Shown in pieces: positions 10,256 to 21,337 of a DNA stretch of 64,000 nucleotides. The stretch lies in NCBI RefSeq assembly GCF_031085175.1, contig NZ_JAVHUY010000001.1:1-64000 (forward strand), in the 5' to 3' direction. Below the pieces are notes generated by a model that made no database searches, was not told where the DNA came from, and was given only the letters and a program-made list of their open reading frames with translations. How positions within the stretch are numbered: the stretch's first letter is position 1; each line of letters opens with the position of its first letter. The stretch comes from Phytohabitans maris (lineage in GTDB: Bacteria; Actinomycetota; Actinomycetes; Mycobacteriales; Micromonosporaceae). A program made the position numbers and the translations under genes.

Positions 10256-10332
10256 GTCCAGATTCTGCCTCGGACTGCCTGGTTGTCGCCATCCAGTACC
10301 TCGAGTTATTTCCTTCTGTGCGCGATCCGCTA

Positions 10333-11502
10333 CTATCCGCGACTGACGATGGTTCCGCGGAGCCGCTCCAGGAGGGCGGCACTGTCGTCGACCGAGCGGC
10401 GGGTGAAGACGCCGGTGGCCAGGCTCCCGTGGTCGGCCCACCCGCACACGGCCACCGCGGCCTGGCCGTCCTTGCCCACGCCGCAGCGCAGGTACTCGCC
10501 GCGGGTGCCGGTGTCGATCGACTCCACCTGCCGCAGCGCGTACCGGCTGGAGAGCCGGTTGATCTCCTTCTCCAGGTCGGACTCGGGCGAGAAGCGAAAC
10601 CCGGTGGTGCCGAAGAGCGTCACCCGCTTGCCGGCGCCGTCCGAGTACACCCCGGCGAACGTGTCCTCGGCGAGCACGTGGCTGCCGCGCAGGTCGGTCT
10701 CCATCTGCGTTACCACGCGCCGGCTGGCCGCGTCGTCGCGCAGGCTCAGGTCGGAGACCTCGGCCGGCAGCGAGGCCGAGGCGGGGTACTGCTCCCACAT
10801 CGGCTTGCCGAAGTAGGCCGGGCAGCCGCAGCAGCAGGCCAGCGTCAGGAAGAGGAACACCCACGGCCACTTGCGCCGGCGCCGCCGCACCGGGACCGGC
10901 ACGTACCCCTGTGGTGGCCGCCAGCCCGGCGGCGGTGCCTGTGGCGGCGGTGGCGGCGGACCCTTGCGCGACTTCTGCTTCTTGGGCGGCTTGCGCACGT
11001 CGGGCAGTGCCTGCCGGGCCGGGAGGTTTGCGGGCGGCGGAGGTGGGGGAGGCGGCGCCGCGGCCGGCCGCCGGGCCGGGGGTGGCGGCAGGGCCGGTGG
11101 CGGCGGTGGTGGTGCGGGCGGGAGCGCCGGTGGCGGCGCGTGCGGCACATCCAGCAGGGTCTGCGGGTACGGCTGGTCGAGCGGGTCGGCGTCGGCCCAG
11201 GGGTCCACCGGCGCGCCACTCTCGTACGCCCGGCGCTCCTCGTCCGGCAGCTGCATGGTCGGATCCCGCGGCGGCGGCGAGGGGGCCAGCCCGGGGGCTT
11301 CGAGGTCGTGGACGGTGGCGAGCCAGCGCTTGCGCTTCTTCTCCGGGGGCGGCGGCACGGCCGCGGAGCCGGACCAGCGCGGCGGCTCCTTCTTCGTGGG
11401 CTTGAGGCCGCTCACGCCGTCGTCGTCGGCGGGCGGGGTCACGGCCGTCGGCTCGTCCTCCCGGGGCTCCGGTCGGGTGGGGTCGGGATCCGGTCCCGGC
11501 AT
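10333..11502 (-). CDS. proline-rich single-pass membrane protein
   Basis: Hypothetical protein of about 389 aa. The N-terminal half (about 1-215) is charged and then very proline-rich, with several runs of 6-8 prolines. A basic RRRRRK stretch precedes one transmembrane helix (about 222-240), which contains an unusual CCCGC cysteine cluster. The remaining 140 residues are predicted to be outside the cell and show no known domain. The start is uncertain: the ATG at 11502 has GGAGG some 14 bases upstream, a long spacing. It is divergent from the radical-SAM gene, with 123 bp between starts. No function can be assigned. Confidence 0.7.
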   Translation of the reverse strand: MPGPDPDPTRPEPREDEPTAVTPPADDDGVSGLKPTKKEPPRWSGSAAVPPPPEKKRKRWLATVHDLEAPGLAPSPPPRDPTMQLPDEERRAYESGAPVDPWADADPLDQPYPQTLLDVPHAPPPALPPAPPPPPPALPPPPARRPAAAPPPPPPPPANLPARQALPDVRKPPKKQKSRKGPPPPPPQAPPPGWRPPQGYVPVPVRRRRRKWPWVFLFLTLACCCGCPAYFGKPMWEQYPASASLPAEVSDLSLRDDAASRRVVTQMETDLRGSHVLAEDTFAGVYSDGAGKRVTLFGTTGFRFSPESDLEKEINRLSSRYALRQVESIDTGTRGEYLRCGVGKDGQAAVAVCGWADHGSLATGVFTRRSVDDSAALLERLRGTIVSRG

Positions 11503-11625
11503 CTTCCCGTGCACTCCCTCCACAGCGCCTCGTGACTCCTCCGAGGCTAGTACCGCCGCACCAGCCCAGCGTCCGGGCGAACCCGCCGCGTATTCTGGGC
11601 GATTGGACACCACCCTGGAGGTTTC

Positions 11626-13560
<1,935 letters not shown>

Positions 13561-13637
13561 CCCACGAGCAGCGCTGACCCGACGGGAGCCACACGATCAG
13601 CAGGAAACCACAGCCGGAAGGGGGTCAGGCACCGGTC

Positions 13638-14375
13638 GTGCAGCGGATCCGGATCCGGTACGCCAAGCGGGGCCCGCTCCGGTTCACCTCGCACCGCGAC
13701 TTCGCCCGCGCCTTCGAGCGGGCGGTACGCCGGGCCGGAGTGCCGATCGCCTTCTCGCAGGGCTTCACCCCACACCCCAAGATCTCGTACGCCTCGGCGG
13801 CGCCCACGGGCGTGGCCAGCGAGGCGGAGTACCTGGAGATCGGCCTCCAGGCGACCGCCGACCCGGTGGCCGTCCGCGCCTCGCTCGACGCGGCCCTCTC
13901 GCCCGGGCTGGACGTCGTGGAGGCGGTCGAGGCGCGGCCCGGTACGAGCCTGGCCGACCGGATCGACGCGTCCGCGTGGCGGATCGAGCTTCCCGGAGTG
14001 AAACCCGACACGCTGGGGCAGGCGGTGGCCGCGTTCACGGCCGCCGGGGAGGTGCTCGTGGAGCGCCTCACGAAGCAGGGCCGGCGTACGTTCGACACGC
14101 GCGGCGCAGTGGCCGCCATCTCTGTGATCTCGGAGTCTGCGGCACCTAGCGAGGTCACGGGCATACCGTGTGCGATACTCGACCTAGTCGTACGGCAGGT
14201 CACCCCGTCCGTACGGCCCGATGACGTTCTTGCCGGCCTCCGCGTGGTGGCCGACCTGGAGCCGCCGGTGCCCCCTCGGGCGACCCGGCTGGCGCAGGGC
14301 ACGCTGACCGCGCAGGGGGCGATCGTCGATCCGTTGGAGGCGGATCGCGACGAGACACCCATCGGTGAACGCTAG
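13638..14375 (+). CDS. TIGR03936 / DUF2344 radical-SAM-associated protein
   Basis: Protein of 245 aa that partners the upstream radical SAM protein. It carries the family signature RYAKRGPLRFTSHRDFARAF and FSQGFTPHPKISYASAAPTG. Its biochemical role is unknown. The annotated GTG at 13638 has no good ribosome-binding site at the right distance. An in-frame extension of 14 codons starts at an ATC (13596) preceded by GGGAG at about 8 bases and reads ISRKPQPEGGQAPV, so translation may truly begin there on a non-standard codon. It is followed by rne after 134 bp. Confidence 0.88.
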   Translation: MQRIRIRYAKRGPLRFTSHRDFARAFERAVRRAGVPIAFSQGFTPHPKISYASAAPTGVASEAEYLEIGLQATADPVAVRASLDAALSPGLDVVEAVEARPGTSLADRIDASAWRIELPGVKPDTLGQAVAAFTAAGEVLVERLTKQGRRTFDTRGAVAAISVISESAAPSEVTGIPCAILDLVVRQVTPSVRPDDVLAGLRVVADLEPPVPPRATRLAQGTLTAQGAIVDPLEADRDETPIGER

Positions 14376-14509
14376 CCGGTCTCCGGCCAGCGCTCAGCAG
14401 GCAGACTTCGGTGGCTCGCCCGGGCGGGCTGGCCGCCGGAAACACTTTGCGGCGACCCTGCGTGGCAGCGCTCACCCGCGCCCGGGGCCGCCAGAACTGG
14501 AGAACGCCC

Positions 14510-17203
14510 ATGCTCGACAACGAGCCAGAGGGCGGTGACCGGACCGGTTCCGAGCCGGCCGGCGATACCGCCGAAAGCAGCACCACCCCGGTCAAGCGCA
14601 CCCGGACCACCCGGCGCAAGGCGGCCGAGCCCGCCGAGCCGGGTGCCGAGGCGACCACAACGACCCGGCGCCGGCGTAAAGTCGTCCCGCCGGACGAATC
14701 GGGCGCAGCACCGGAAATCACTACGGAAGCCGCGCCGGTCGTGGAAGAGGCCGTTCCGGTCAAGGCGACACGTACCCGGCGTAAGAAGGCGACCGCTGCG
14801 GCCGAGCCGCTGGCCGAGCCGGTCACCGAGGCCGTGGTGACCGAGCCCGCGGCGGTCGAGGAGCCGGCCGAGACGCAGGGCGGGAGCCGGCGCCGCCGGG
14901 CCGCGCTGTCCGCCCCGACCGTGCTCTTCATGGCGCCCGAGGCCGAGGACGAGCCGCCCACCAAGACCACCCGCAAGGCACGCGCCGAGAAGGCCGCGGA
15001 ACCGGCGGCCGCGCCCGAGGCCGCCCCGGCGGCGGCCGCCACCGAGGAGGCCACGGAGACCGCCGAGCCTTCGCGCCGGCGGCGCCGCGGACGGCGTACC
15101 GGCGAGGCGGCTGCCACCGAGGCGGAGGCCGAGGTCATCGCGGAGAGCACCGCCGCGGAGGCCGAGGAAGAGGACGAGGAAGACGAAGACGACGAGGAAG
15201 GCGCCGGCCGCCGCCGGCGGCGCCGGGGCCGTCGCGGCCGGGGTCGCGGGCGCGGCCCGGCCGACGACGAGGCCGACGAGGCGGAGGCCGAGGCCGAGGC
15301 GGCCGACGACGAGGAAGACGAGGACGGCGAGCCGCTGACCCGCCGGCGCCGCCGGCGCCGCCGCAAGGGCTCCAGCGACGTCGAGTCCGGCGCCGACGAC
15401 GGCGTGCCGACGGTCGTCAAGATCCGCGAGCCGCGGCGCGGCTCGGACGAGGTGCAGGGCGTCTCCGGCTCGACCCGCCTGGAGGCCAAGCGCCAGCGCC
15501 GCCGCGACGGTCGCGAGCAGCGCCGCACCCGCCCGCCGATCCTGAGCGAGTCGGAGTTCCTGGCCCGCCGCGAGGCGGTCGACCGGGTGATGGTCGTGCG
15601 CCAGCGCGGCGACCGCACCCAGATCGGGGTGCTCGAAGACGGCGTGCTGGTCGAGCACTACGTGACCCGCGCCTCGGCCGGCACGATGGCCGGCAACGTC
15701 TACCTCGGCAAGGTGCAAAACGTCCTGCCCAGCATGGAGGCGGCCTTCGTCGACGTGGGGCGCGGGCGCAACGCCGTGCTGTACGCGGGCGAGGTCAACT
15801 GGGACGCCACCGGCCTGGAGGGGCGGGCCCGCTCGATCGAGCAGGCCCTCAAGTCTGGCGACTCGGTGCTCGTGCAGGTCACAAAGGACCCGATCGGCCA
15901 CAAGGGCGCGCGGCTGACCAGCCACATCGCCCTCTCCGGGCGGCACCTGGTGTACGTGCCGCACGGCAACGCCTCGGGCATCAGCCGCAAGCTCCCCGAC
16001 AACGAGCGCAAGCGCCTGCGCGACGTGCTGAAGAAGCTCGTGCCGGACGGCGCCGGCGTGATCGTGCGTACCGCCGCCGAGGGGGCCAGCGAAGACGAGC
16101 TCGCCCGCGACGTGAAGCGGCTGCAGGCGCAGTGGGAGGACATCCAGGCGCGGGCCGCCGACGGTGGCGCCCCGGCGCTGCTCTACGAGGAGCCCGACCT
16201 GGTCATCCGGGTCGTCCGTGACCTGTTCAACGAAGACTTCCGCGAGCTCGTGGTGCAGGGCGACGGCGCGTACGACATGGTCGAGTCGTACCTGCAGCAC
16301 GTCTCGCCCGACCTCGTGGCCCGGCTGCGGCGGCACACCGGCGCGGTCGACGTCTTCGCCGAGAAGCGGATCGACGAGCAGATCCTCAAGGGGCTCGACC
16401 GCAAGGTCTTCCTCCCCTCCGGCGGCCACCTGGTCATCGACCGCACCGAGGCGATGACGGTCATCGACGTCAACACCGGTAAGTACACCGGTGCGGGCGG
16501 CAACCTGGAGGAGACCGTCACCCGCAACAACCTCGAGGCGGCCGAGGAGATCGTGCGCCAGCTACGGCTGCGCGACCTGGGCGGCATCGTCGTGATCGAC
16601 TTCATCGACATGGTGCTGGAGTCCAACCGCGAACTCGTGCTGCGCCGCCTCACCGAGTGCCTCGGGCGCGACCGCACCAAGCACCAGGTCACCGAGATCA
16701 CCTCGCTCGGCCTGGTGCAGATGACCCGCAAGCGGATCGGTGCGGGGCTGCTGGAGGCGTTCAGCGAGACCTGCGAGGTCTGCAAGGGGCGCGGCCTGAT
16801 CATCCACACCGAACCGGTGCCGGCCCGCGGGTCCGGCTCGGGTTCCGGCGCGGGTGACAAGGTCAAGGCCGTCGCCGCGGCCTCGGCGTCGAACGGGTCG
16901 TCCGGCACGGTCACCAGCGGCCGCCGCCGGGGTCGCAAGGCCGCCAGCGAAGCGCCGGCCGTCGCCGAGCCGGCGGCGCCGGCCTACGACGAAGACGACA
17001 CCATGGGGTACGACCTGTCGCGTTACGAGAACGCGATGGAGGACGACCCGGTCGTGACCGACGCCGTGGAGCCGATGCGCCTGGCCGGCCCCGACGACCC
17101 GGACGGGCTCGACGAGGACGACGACGCCGAGGAGGCGGCCGCCGGTTCGGGTGGCCGGCGGCGGACCCGGCGCGGTGGTGCTCGGCGGCGCACCCGCCCG
17201 TAG
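14510..17203 (+). CDS. rne: ribonuclease E/G family protein
   Basis: Large endoribonuclease of about 897 aa that processes rRNA and starts mRNA decay. An N-terminal extension of about 350 residues is rich in Ala/Glu and Arg clusters (blocks such as RRRRRGRRGRGRGRG and EEEDEEDEDDEE) and probably binds RNA or partners. An S1-like RNA-binding domain follows (GNVYLGKVQNVLPSMEAAFV), then the DNase I-like catalytic domain with VIDVNTGKYTG and VVIDFIDM, whose aspartates hold the metal. CEVCKGRG is the zinc-link. A second low-complexity tail ends in RRRTRP. I chose the ATG at 14510 after CTGGAGAAC. Its place directly before rplU-rpmA-obg is the common actinobacterial order. Confidence 0.95.
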   Translation: MLDNEPEGGDRTGSEPAGDTAESSTTPVKRTRTTRRKAAEPAEPGAEATTTTRRRRKVVPPDESGAAPEITTEAAPVVEEAVPVKATRTRRKKATAAAEPLAEPVTEAVVTEPAAVEEPAETQGGSRRRRAALSAPTVLFMAPEAEDEPPTKTTRKARAEKAAEPAAAPEAAPAAAATEEATETAEPSRRRRRGRRTGEAAATEAEAEVIAESTAAEAEEEDEEDEDDEEGAGRRRRRRGRRGRGRGRGPADDEADEAEAEAEAADDEEDEDGEPLTRRRRRRRRKGSSDVESGADDGVPTVVKIREPRRGSDEVQGVSGSTRLEAKRQRRRDGREQRRTRPPILSESEFLARREAVDRVMVVRQRGDRTQIGVLEDGVLVEHYVTRASAGTMAGNVYLGKVQNVLPSMEAAFVDVGRGRNAVLYAGEVNWDATGLEGRARSIEQALKSGDSVLVQVTKDPIGHKGARLTSHIALSGRHLVYVPHGNASGISRKLPDNERKRLRDVLKKLVPDGAGVIVRTAAEGASEDELARDVKRLQAQWEDIQARAADGGAPALLYEEPDLVIRVVRDLFNEDFRELVVQGDGAYDMVESYLQHVSPDLVARLRRHTGAVDVFAEKRIDEQILKGLDRKVFLPSGGHLVIDRTEAMTVIDVNTGKYTGAGGNLEETVTRNNLEAAEEIVRQLRLRDLGGIVVIDFIDMVLESNRELVLRRLTECLGRDRTKHQVTEITSLGLVQMTRKRIGAGLLEAFSETCEVCKGRGLIIHTEPVPARGSGSGSGAGDKVKAVAAASASNGSSGTVTSGRRRGRKAASEAPAVAEPAAPAYDEDDTMGYDLSRYENAMEDDPVVTDAVEPMRLAGPDDPDGLDEDDDAEEAAAGSGGRRRTRRGGARRRTRP

Positions 17204-17213
17204 GCTCTGCCCC

Positions 17214-17762
17214 ATGAGCCGATCCCCTCTGCTGGCGGTCGTGGTCGCACTCGTGCTCGCGGGGGCGGGATGTTCGGCGGATCGTCCGGACGCCTCGCCC
17301 TCCGCGTCGGCCCCGGTGGCGCCCGACCCGACGTCAGCGGCGCCGGGCGGCGGCTCGCCGGGCGGCGCCTCGCCGGGTGGTGCCTCGCCGGGTGGTGCCT
17401 CGCCGGGTGTGACCGAGACCGGGCCGGCGGCGGGCAACGCCAAGCAGGTCTGCGCCGACGCGATGGCCGCCGGCGGCAAGGGGGTCACGACGTTCCTGGC
17501 CGAGCTGGGCAACATGCTCAACGCGGCTGGGAAGGGCGACGGCAAAGCCGAGTACGAGGCCCGGCAGAAGGCCGAGGCGGCGCTCGCCACCTGGTCCAAC
17601 GCGATGAAGGAGCAGGCGGCCAAGGCCACCGACGGGCGGCTGCGCACGCTCCTGAACGAGATCGGCGTCGAGGTCGGCACGATGCGCGCCGACATCGACA
17701 GCGTGGACAGTGCCAAGCTGGACCAGCTCCAGCAACGCCTCGACACGTTGTGCTCCGAGTAG
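17214..17762 (+). CDS. small secreted lipoprotein
   Basis: Protein of 182 aa with a lipoprotein signal: hydrophobic stretch followed by LAGAGC, with the modified cysteine at residue 20. A Pro/Gly/Ser linker with four GGASPG-like repeats (about 44-66) leads to a helical C-terminal region (about 75-182). The latter resembles short helical-bundle lipoproteins common in actinomycetes but matches no known enzyme. TAGGCT at 17201-17206 lies 7 bases before the ATG, so the transcript may be leaderless, with its -10 box overlapping the rne stop codon. Function unknown. Confidence 0.8.
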   Translation: MSRSPLLAVVVALVLAGAGCSADRPDASPSASAPVAPDPTSAAPGGGSPGGASPGGASPGGASPGVTETGPAAGNAKQVCADAMAAGGKGVTTFLAELGNMLNAAGKGDGKAEYEARQKAEAALATWSNAMKEQAAKATDGRLRTLLNEIGVEVGTMRADIDSVDSAKLDQLQQRLDTLCSE

Positions 17763-17903
17763 CGGCCCGCTGCCGATTTGGTGGCGCGCCGGGCGGTGGC
17801 GTATTCTTGCCTGTGGCGCACGTTCGGTGCGTCCGGATCTTTGTGCCTTCAAAGCTCTGTGTGCCCGTGATTCATCCGTTTAGCGACAGGGAGTCCGCGT
17901 CCG
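17763..17903 (+). promoter_or_regulatory. rplU-rpmA promoter and leader region
   Basis: The 141 bp before rplU contain TATTCT (near 17801), which may serve as the -10 box of the ribosomal protein operon, leaving a leader of roughly 90 bases. I see no clear L21-binding structure. Confidence 0.35.
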
Positions 17904-18218
17904 ATGTACGCGATCGTCAAGACCGGCGGCAAGCAGTACAAGGTCGCCGAGGGCGACGTGATCGAGGTCGAGAAGCTCGTCGGCGAGCCCGGCGATGCGG
18001 TGACGCTCCCCGCGGTGCTCCTCGTCGACGGTGACGACCTGGTCACCGATGCGGCCACGCTGGCGAAGGTCTCGGTCTCCGCCGAGATCGCCGCCCACAC
18101 CAAGGGCCCCAAGATCCGGATCCACAAGTTCAAGAACAAGACCGGTTACCACAAGCGCCAGGGCCACCGCCAGCCGCTGACCCAGGTCAAGGTGACCGGC
18201 ATCTCGAGCGGGAAGTAA
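17904..18218 (+). CDS. rplU: 50S ribosomal protein L21
   Basis: Structural protein of the large ribosomal subunit that binds 23S rRNA. It is 104 aa, the usual length, beginning [18 protein letters not shown] and ending with the [12 protein letters not shown] region. It is co-transcribed with rpmA 12 bp downstream. Confidence 0.98.
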   Translation: MYAIVKTGGKQYKVAEGDVIEVEKLVGEPGDAVTLPAVLLVDGDDLVTDAATLAKVSVSAEIAAHTKGPKIRIHKFKNKTGYHKRQGHRQPLTQVKVTGISSGK

Positions 18219-18230
18219 GGACGAGGCGAA

Positions 18231-18488
18231 ATGGCTCACAAAAAGGGTGCTTCCAGCTCGCGCAACGGTCGCGACTCGCAGGCTAAGCGCCTCGGCGTGA
18301 AGCGGTTCGGTGGTCAGGTCGTCAGCGCGGGCGAGATCCTGATCCGCCAGCGCGGCACCAAGTTCCACCCCGGTGACCTGGTCGGCCGCGGCGGCGACGA
18401 CACGCTCTTCGCGCTGGCGCCGGGCGCGGTCCAGTTCGGCACCAAGCGCGGGCGCAAGACCGTCAGCGTCGTGCCGGTGCAGCAGTAG
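18231..18488 (+). CDS. rpmA: 50S ribosomal protein L27
   Basis: Large-subunit protein whose N-terminus reaches the peptidyl transferase centre. It is 85 aa and begins [20 protein letters not shown], with no N-terminal extension to be cleaved (unlike Firmicutes L27). GGACGAGGCGAA precedes the ATG. Confidence 0.98.
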   Translation: MAHKKGASSSRNGRDSQAKRLGVKRFGGQVVSAGEILIRQRGTKFHPGDLVGRGGDDTLFALAPGAVQFGTKRGRKTVSVVPVQQ

Positions 18489-18505
18489 CATCTCGGCTTT
18501 CCGAG

Positions 18506-18534
18506 CGGGCCGCGGACCTTCGGGTCCCGGCCCG
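18506..18534 (+). terminator. rplU-rpmA terminator with UUCG loop
   Basis: CGGGCCGCGGACC, loop TTCG, GGTCCCGGCCCG form a strong hairpin with one bulge, followed by TTTCGCTTG, 17 bases after the rpmA stop. It is a good intrinsic terminator that should separate rpmA from obg. Confidence 0.8.
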
Positions 18535-18544
18535 TTTCGCTTGT

Positions 18545-18862
18545 ATCGGTCGCCGGCCTTGATCGGTTCGTTCCGTCGCCGGCGCGTCCGGCGGCCCCTT
18601 TGACCGGTTCGGGCTCCGCCGGCCGCATGGCCGGCGGCCTTGATTGGTTCGGTTTTGCTGCCGGCGTGCCGGGCGGTGTTGATTGGTTCCTCGCCGGGCG
18701 TGTCCGGCGGGCTTGATGGTTCCTCGTCGGCGTGTCCGGCGGGGTTGATGGGTTTCCTCGCCGGGCGTGCCTGGCGGTGTTGATTGGTTCGGTTTCGCTG
18801 CCGGCGTGGCCGGCGGTGTTGATTGGTTTCCCCGCCGGGCGTGCCCGGCGGCCCTTTGATTG
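18545..18862. repeat. degenerate tandem array of hairpin-forming repeats between rpmA and obg
   Basis: About eight or nine units of 33-42 bp follow one another. Each has a GC-rich inverted repeat such as CGCCGG-GCGTGT-CCGGCG and then a linker close to TGTTGATTGGTTCCT or TTGATTGGTTCGGTTT. The linker is far less GC-rich than the surroundings. Loops and stems vary between units while the stems still pair. The array fills almost the whole 387-bp gap and ends just before the obg ribosome-binding region. It contains no gene that I believe. Confidence 0.85.
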
Positions 18863-18875
18863 AGAGGATCGGGAC

Positions 18876-20348
18876 GTGGCGACCTTTGTCGACCGGGTCG
18901 TGCTGCACCTTCAGGCGGGTGACGGCGGGCACGGGTGCGTCTCCATCCACCGGGAGAAGTTCAAGCCGTTCGGCGGCCCCGACGGTGGCAACGGTGGGCA
19001 CGGCGGCAGCGTGTCGCTGACCGTCGACCCGCAGGTGCACACGCTGCTCGACTTCCACTTCCGGCCGCACGTCAAGGCGGAGAACGGCAAGGGTGGCCAG
19101 GGCTCCAACCGCGACGGCGCCAACGGTGCCGACCTGGTGCTGAAGGTGCCGGACGGCACGGTCGTGCAGACCACCGGCGGTGAGACGATCGCCGACCTGG
19201 TGGGCGCCGGCACCACGATCGAGATCGCGCGGGGCGGCCGGGGCGGCCGGGGCAACGCGGCGCTCGCCAGCTCCCGCCGCAAGGCGCCCGGCTTTGCCGA
19301 GCTGGGCGAGCCCGGCGACCGGCTCGACGTCGTGCTGGAGCTGAAGAGCGTTGCCGACGTGGGGCTGGTCGGCTTCCCGTCGGCCGGCAAGTCGTCGCTG
19401 ATCTCCGTACTCTCCGCGGCCAAACCGAAGATCGCCGACTACCCGTTCACCACGCTGGTGCCCAACCTCGGCGTCGTACGGGTGGACGACAACACGTTCA
19501 CCATCGCCGACGTGCCGGGGCTGATCCCGGGTGCGGCGACCGGCAAGGGGCTCGGGCTGGAGTTCCTGCGCCACATCGAGCGGTGCGCCGTACTCGTGCA
19601 CGTGGTCGACGCCGCGACGCTGGAGCCGGGGCGCGACCCGCTCAGCGACATCGACGCGATCGAGGCGGAGCTTGCCGAGTACGGCGGGCTCGCCGACCGC
19701 CCCCGCCTCGTCGTGCTCAACAAGGTCGACGTCCCGGACGCCCGCGACCTGGCCGAGATCACCCGCCCCGACATCGAGGCGCGCGGGCTGCCGGTCTTCG
19801 AGGTGAGCACCGCGACCCGCGAGGGGCTCAAGGAGCTGACCTACGCGCTGGTCGAACACGTACGGCAGGCCCGCGAGCAGGCGCCCGCCCCCGAGCCGAC
19901 GCGCATCGTGATCCGCCCGCCGGCGGTGGACGACGCCGGGTTCACGGTCACCGCGGAGGACGGGGCGTACGTGGTACGCGGCCCCCGGCCCGAGCGGTGG
20001 GTGCGGCAGACCAACTTCGACAACGACGAGGCGGTGGGCTTCCTCGCCGACCGGCTGGAACGGCTCGGCGTCGAAGAAGCGCTGGCCAAGGCGGGCGCCG
20101 AGCCGGGCGACCTGGTGCGGATCGGCGCCCGGGAGTTCGACTGGCACCCGACCGCGGGGGCGTACGCGGCCGGCCCGCGAGGCACCGACGCCCGGCTCGA
20201 GGAGCCCTCGGGGCGGGCCACCGCGGCCGAGCGCCTGGCCGCGCACCGAGCCCGCCAGCCGGAGCGCGACCCGAGGAGCGGCGCGGTCGTTTCGCCCGGC
20301 TCCGTGACCGGGAACGACGTTCTGGAGCCGGACTCCACGGACGAATAG
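18876..20348 (+). CDS. obg: GTPase Obg/CgtA
   Basis: Essential GTPase for late 50S ribosome assembly and stress control. Of 490 aa: the glycine-rich Obg fold spans about 1-158 ([23 protein letters not shown]); the G domain about 160-335 with [18 protein letters not shown] and NKVD; and the C-terminal OCT domain about 350-430. It then ends in an extra charged tail. The GTG start at 18876 follows GAGGATCGGG. It lies downstream of rpmA as in most bacteria, but is separated here by the tandem repeat array. Confidence 0.96.
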   Translation: MATFVDRVVLHLQAGDGGHGCVSIHREKFKPFGGPDGGNGGHGGSVSLTVDPQVHTLLDFHFRPHVKAENGKGGQGSNRDGANGADLVLKVPDGTVVQTTGGETIADLVGAGTTIEIARGGRGGRGNAALASSRRKAPGFAELGEPGDRLDVVLELKSVADVGLVGFPSAGKSSLISVLSAAKPKIADYPFTTLVPNLGVVRVDDNTFTIADVPGLIPGAATGKGLGLEFLRHIERCAVLVHVVDAATLEPGRDPLSDIDAIEAELAEYGGLADRPRLVVLNKVDVPDARDLAEITRPDIEARGLPVFEVSTATREGLKELTYALVEHVRQAREQAPAPEPTRIVIRPPAVDDAGFTVTAEDGAYVVRGPRPERWVRQTNFDNDEAVGFLADRLERLGVEEALAKAGAEPGDLVRIGAREFDWHPTAGAYAAGPRGTDARLEEPSGRATAAERLAAHRARQPERDPRSGAVVSPGSVTGNDVLEPDSTDE

Positions 20349-20410
20349 TGTCCGTATTCGGGCCACATGCACGAAACCTGGCGGAAATCGCGTCCGGCTA
20401 CTTTGGACCG

Positions 20411-20821
20411 GTGTTGATCGAAGCCCGCCCTGTCAACGACGCCGAGCTGGGCATGTTGATAACGGCGTTGCAGCGGGAGCTCCGCGAAGCCGGCGGCGGG
20501 CTGGACGTCAACTTCGAAGAGCACGCCCAGCACCTGGTGGGCGTGGTCGACGGGCGCGCCGTCGCCTGCGGCGCACTCCAGGCACTCGATCCGCAGGTCG
20601 GCGCCATCAAGCGCATGTACGTGCGCCCGGCCTTTCGCGGCCGGGGCATCGCACGCCAGATACTGGCCGCGCTGGAGGAGATGGCCCTCGACGCCGGCCA
20701 CGTGGTGCTGCGGCTGGAGGCCGGTGTTTACCTTCCGGCCGCCTTGGCGCTGCTCCGCTCCGCCGGTTACGGCAGGACCCCGGCGCATGGCTTCGAAAAG
20801 CGCATCCTCGTCGCCGCCTGA
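20411..20821 (+). CDS. GNAT family N-acetyltransferase
   Basis: Protein of about 136 aa with the acetyl-CoA-binding motif KRMYVRPAFRGRGIARQIL (about residues 75-93) and the usual GNAT ending (LLRSAGYGRTPAHGFEKR). The acceptor substrate cannot be read from sequence. The start is uncertain. GTG at 20411 has no clear ribosome-binding site, while an in-frame GTG at 20348 overlaps the obg stop codon (TAGTG) and would add 21 residues with translational coupling to obg. Confidence 0.82.
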   Translation: MLIEARPVNDAELGMLITALQRELREAGGGLDVNFEEHAQHLVGVVDGRAVACGALQALDPQVGAIKRMYVRPAFRGRGIARQILAALEEMALDAGHVVLRLEAGVYLPAALALLRSAGYGRTPAHGFEKRILVAA

Positions 20822-20927
20822 GCTGGGTTCGCCTGCCTGAGCGTCCGCGCTGGTCCGGATCCGATGTCACTCACCGTGGTTTGAGGTCGGGCCTGCCGTG
20901 GGCTACCTCTGTGAGCAAGGAGGATCC

Positions 20928-21050
20928 GTGCCCGCCGAGGACGCGGCCGTTGCTGGTGGTCGGGGTGGTCTCGGTGAGCGTGCACGTGGGATGTCTTGTC
21001 CGCCGGTGACAGTGTCCTTGGCTGTCGGGCCGCGTGCGCCTTTCCTTTGA
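20928..21050 (+). CDS. possible small ORF with strong ribosome-binding site
   Basis: A 40-codon frame starts at GTG 20928, preceded by GCAAGGAGGATCC, the best Shine-Dalgarno match in the neighbourhood, and ends TGA at 21048-21050. The predicted peptide begins VPAEDAAVAGGRGG and matches nothing I know. It may be a real small protein, or the remains of the 5' end of a lost mobile-element gene. Confidence 0.25.
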   Translation: MPAEDAAVAGGRGGLGERARGMSCPPVTVSLAVGPRAPFL

Positions 21051-21292
21051 TCGAGGCGGGGAAGGTGGGATGGCTACCCCGCCGGTCAAATCGCTCGTCC
21101 TTGATCGTTTATCGCCGGGGTGGCTCCGGTCATCGGCCTCGGGTGGACGGTGGGGTCGGGTGGACAAGCCTGTGAACGCGGACGGCTCAGCCCTATGGTG
21201 AGTGGCATTGGGTCCAGACCCGTTGCCCCCGCGGTCTCACCCCTCCGCGGTTGGCCCGCCCCGTAGGCGGCGCCTGCTCTCGTAGGTTGTGA

Positions 21293-21337
21293 ATCTAGAA
21301 CGCTTAGGGCGGATATAGAGCCCTAAACGTTCTAGAT
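21293..21337. repeat. palindromic hairpin, ATCTAGAACG outer arm
   Basis: Arms ATCTAGAACGCTTAGGGC (21293-21310) and GCCCTAAACGTTCTAGAT (21320-21337) pair at 17 of 18 positions around a 9-base loop. Its layout (A/T-richer arms, intergenic, no T tract) resembles the other palindromes of this window, although the arm sequence differs. Confidence 0.7.

Noticed and set aside
17880-20372. 830-codon minus-strand ORF across rplU, rpmA, the repeat array and obg
   Set aside because: Fully antisense to recognised genes; Arg/His/Gly-rich translation with no domain.
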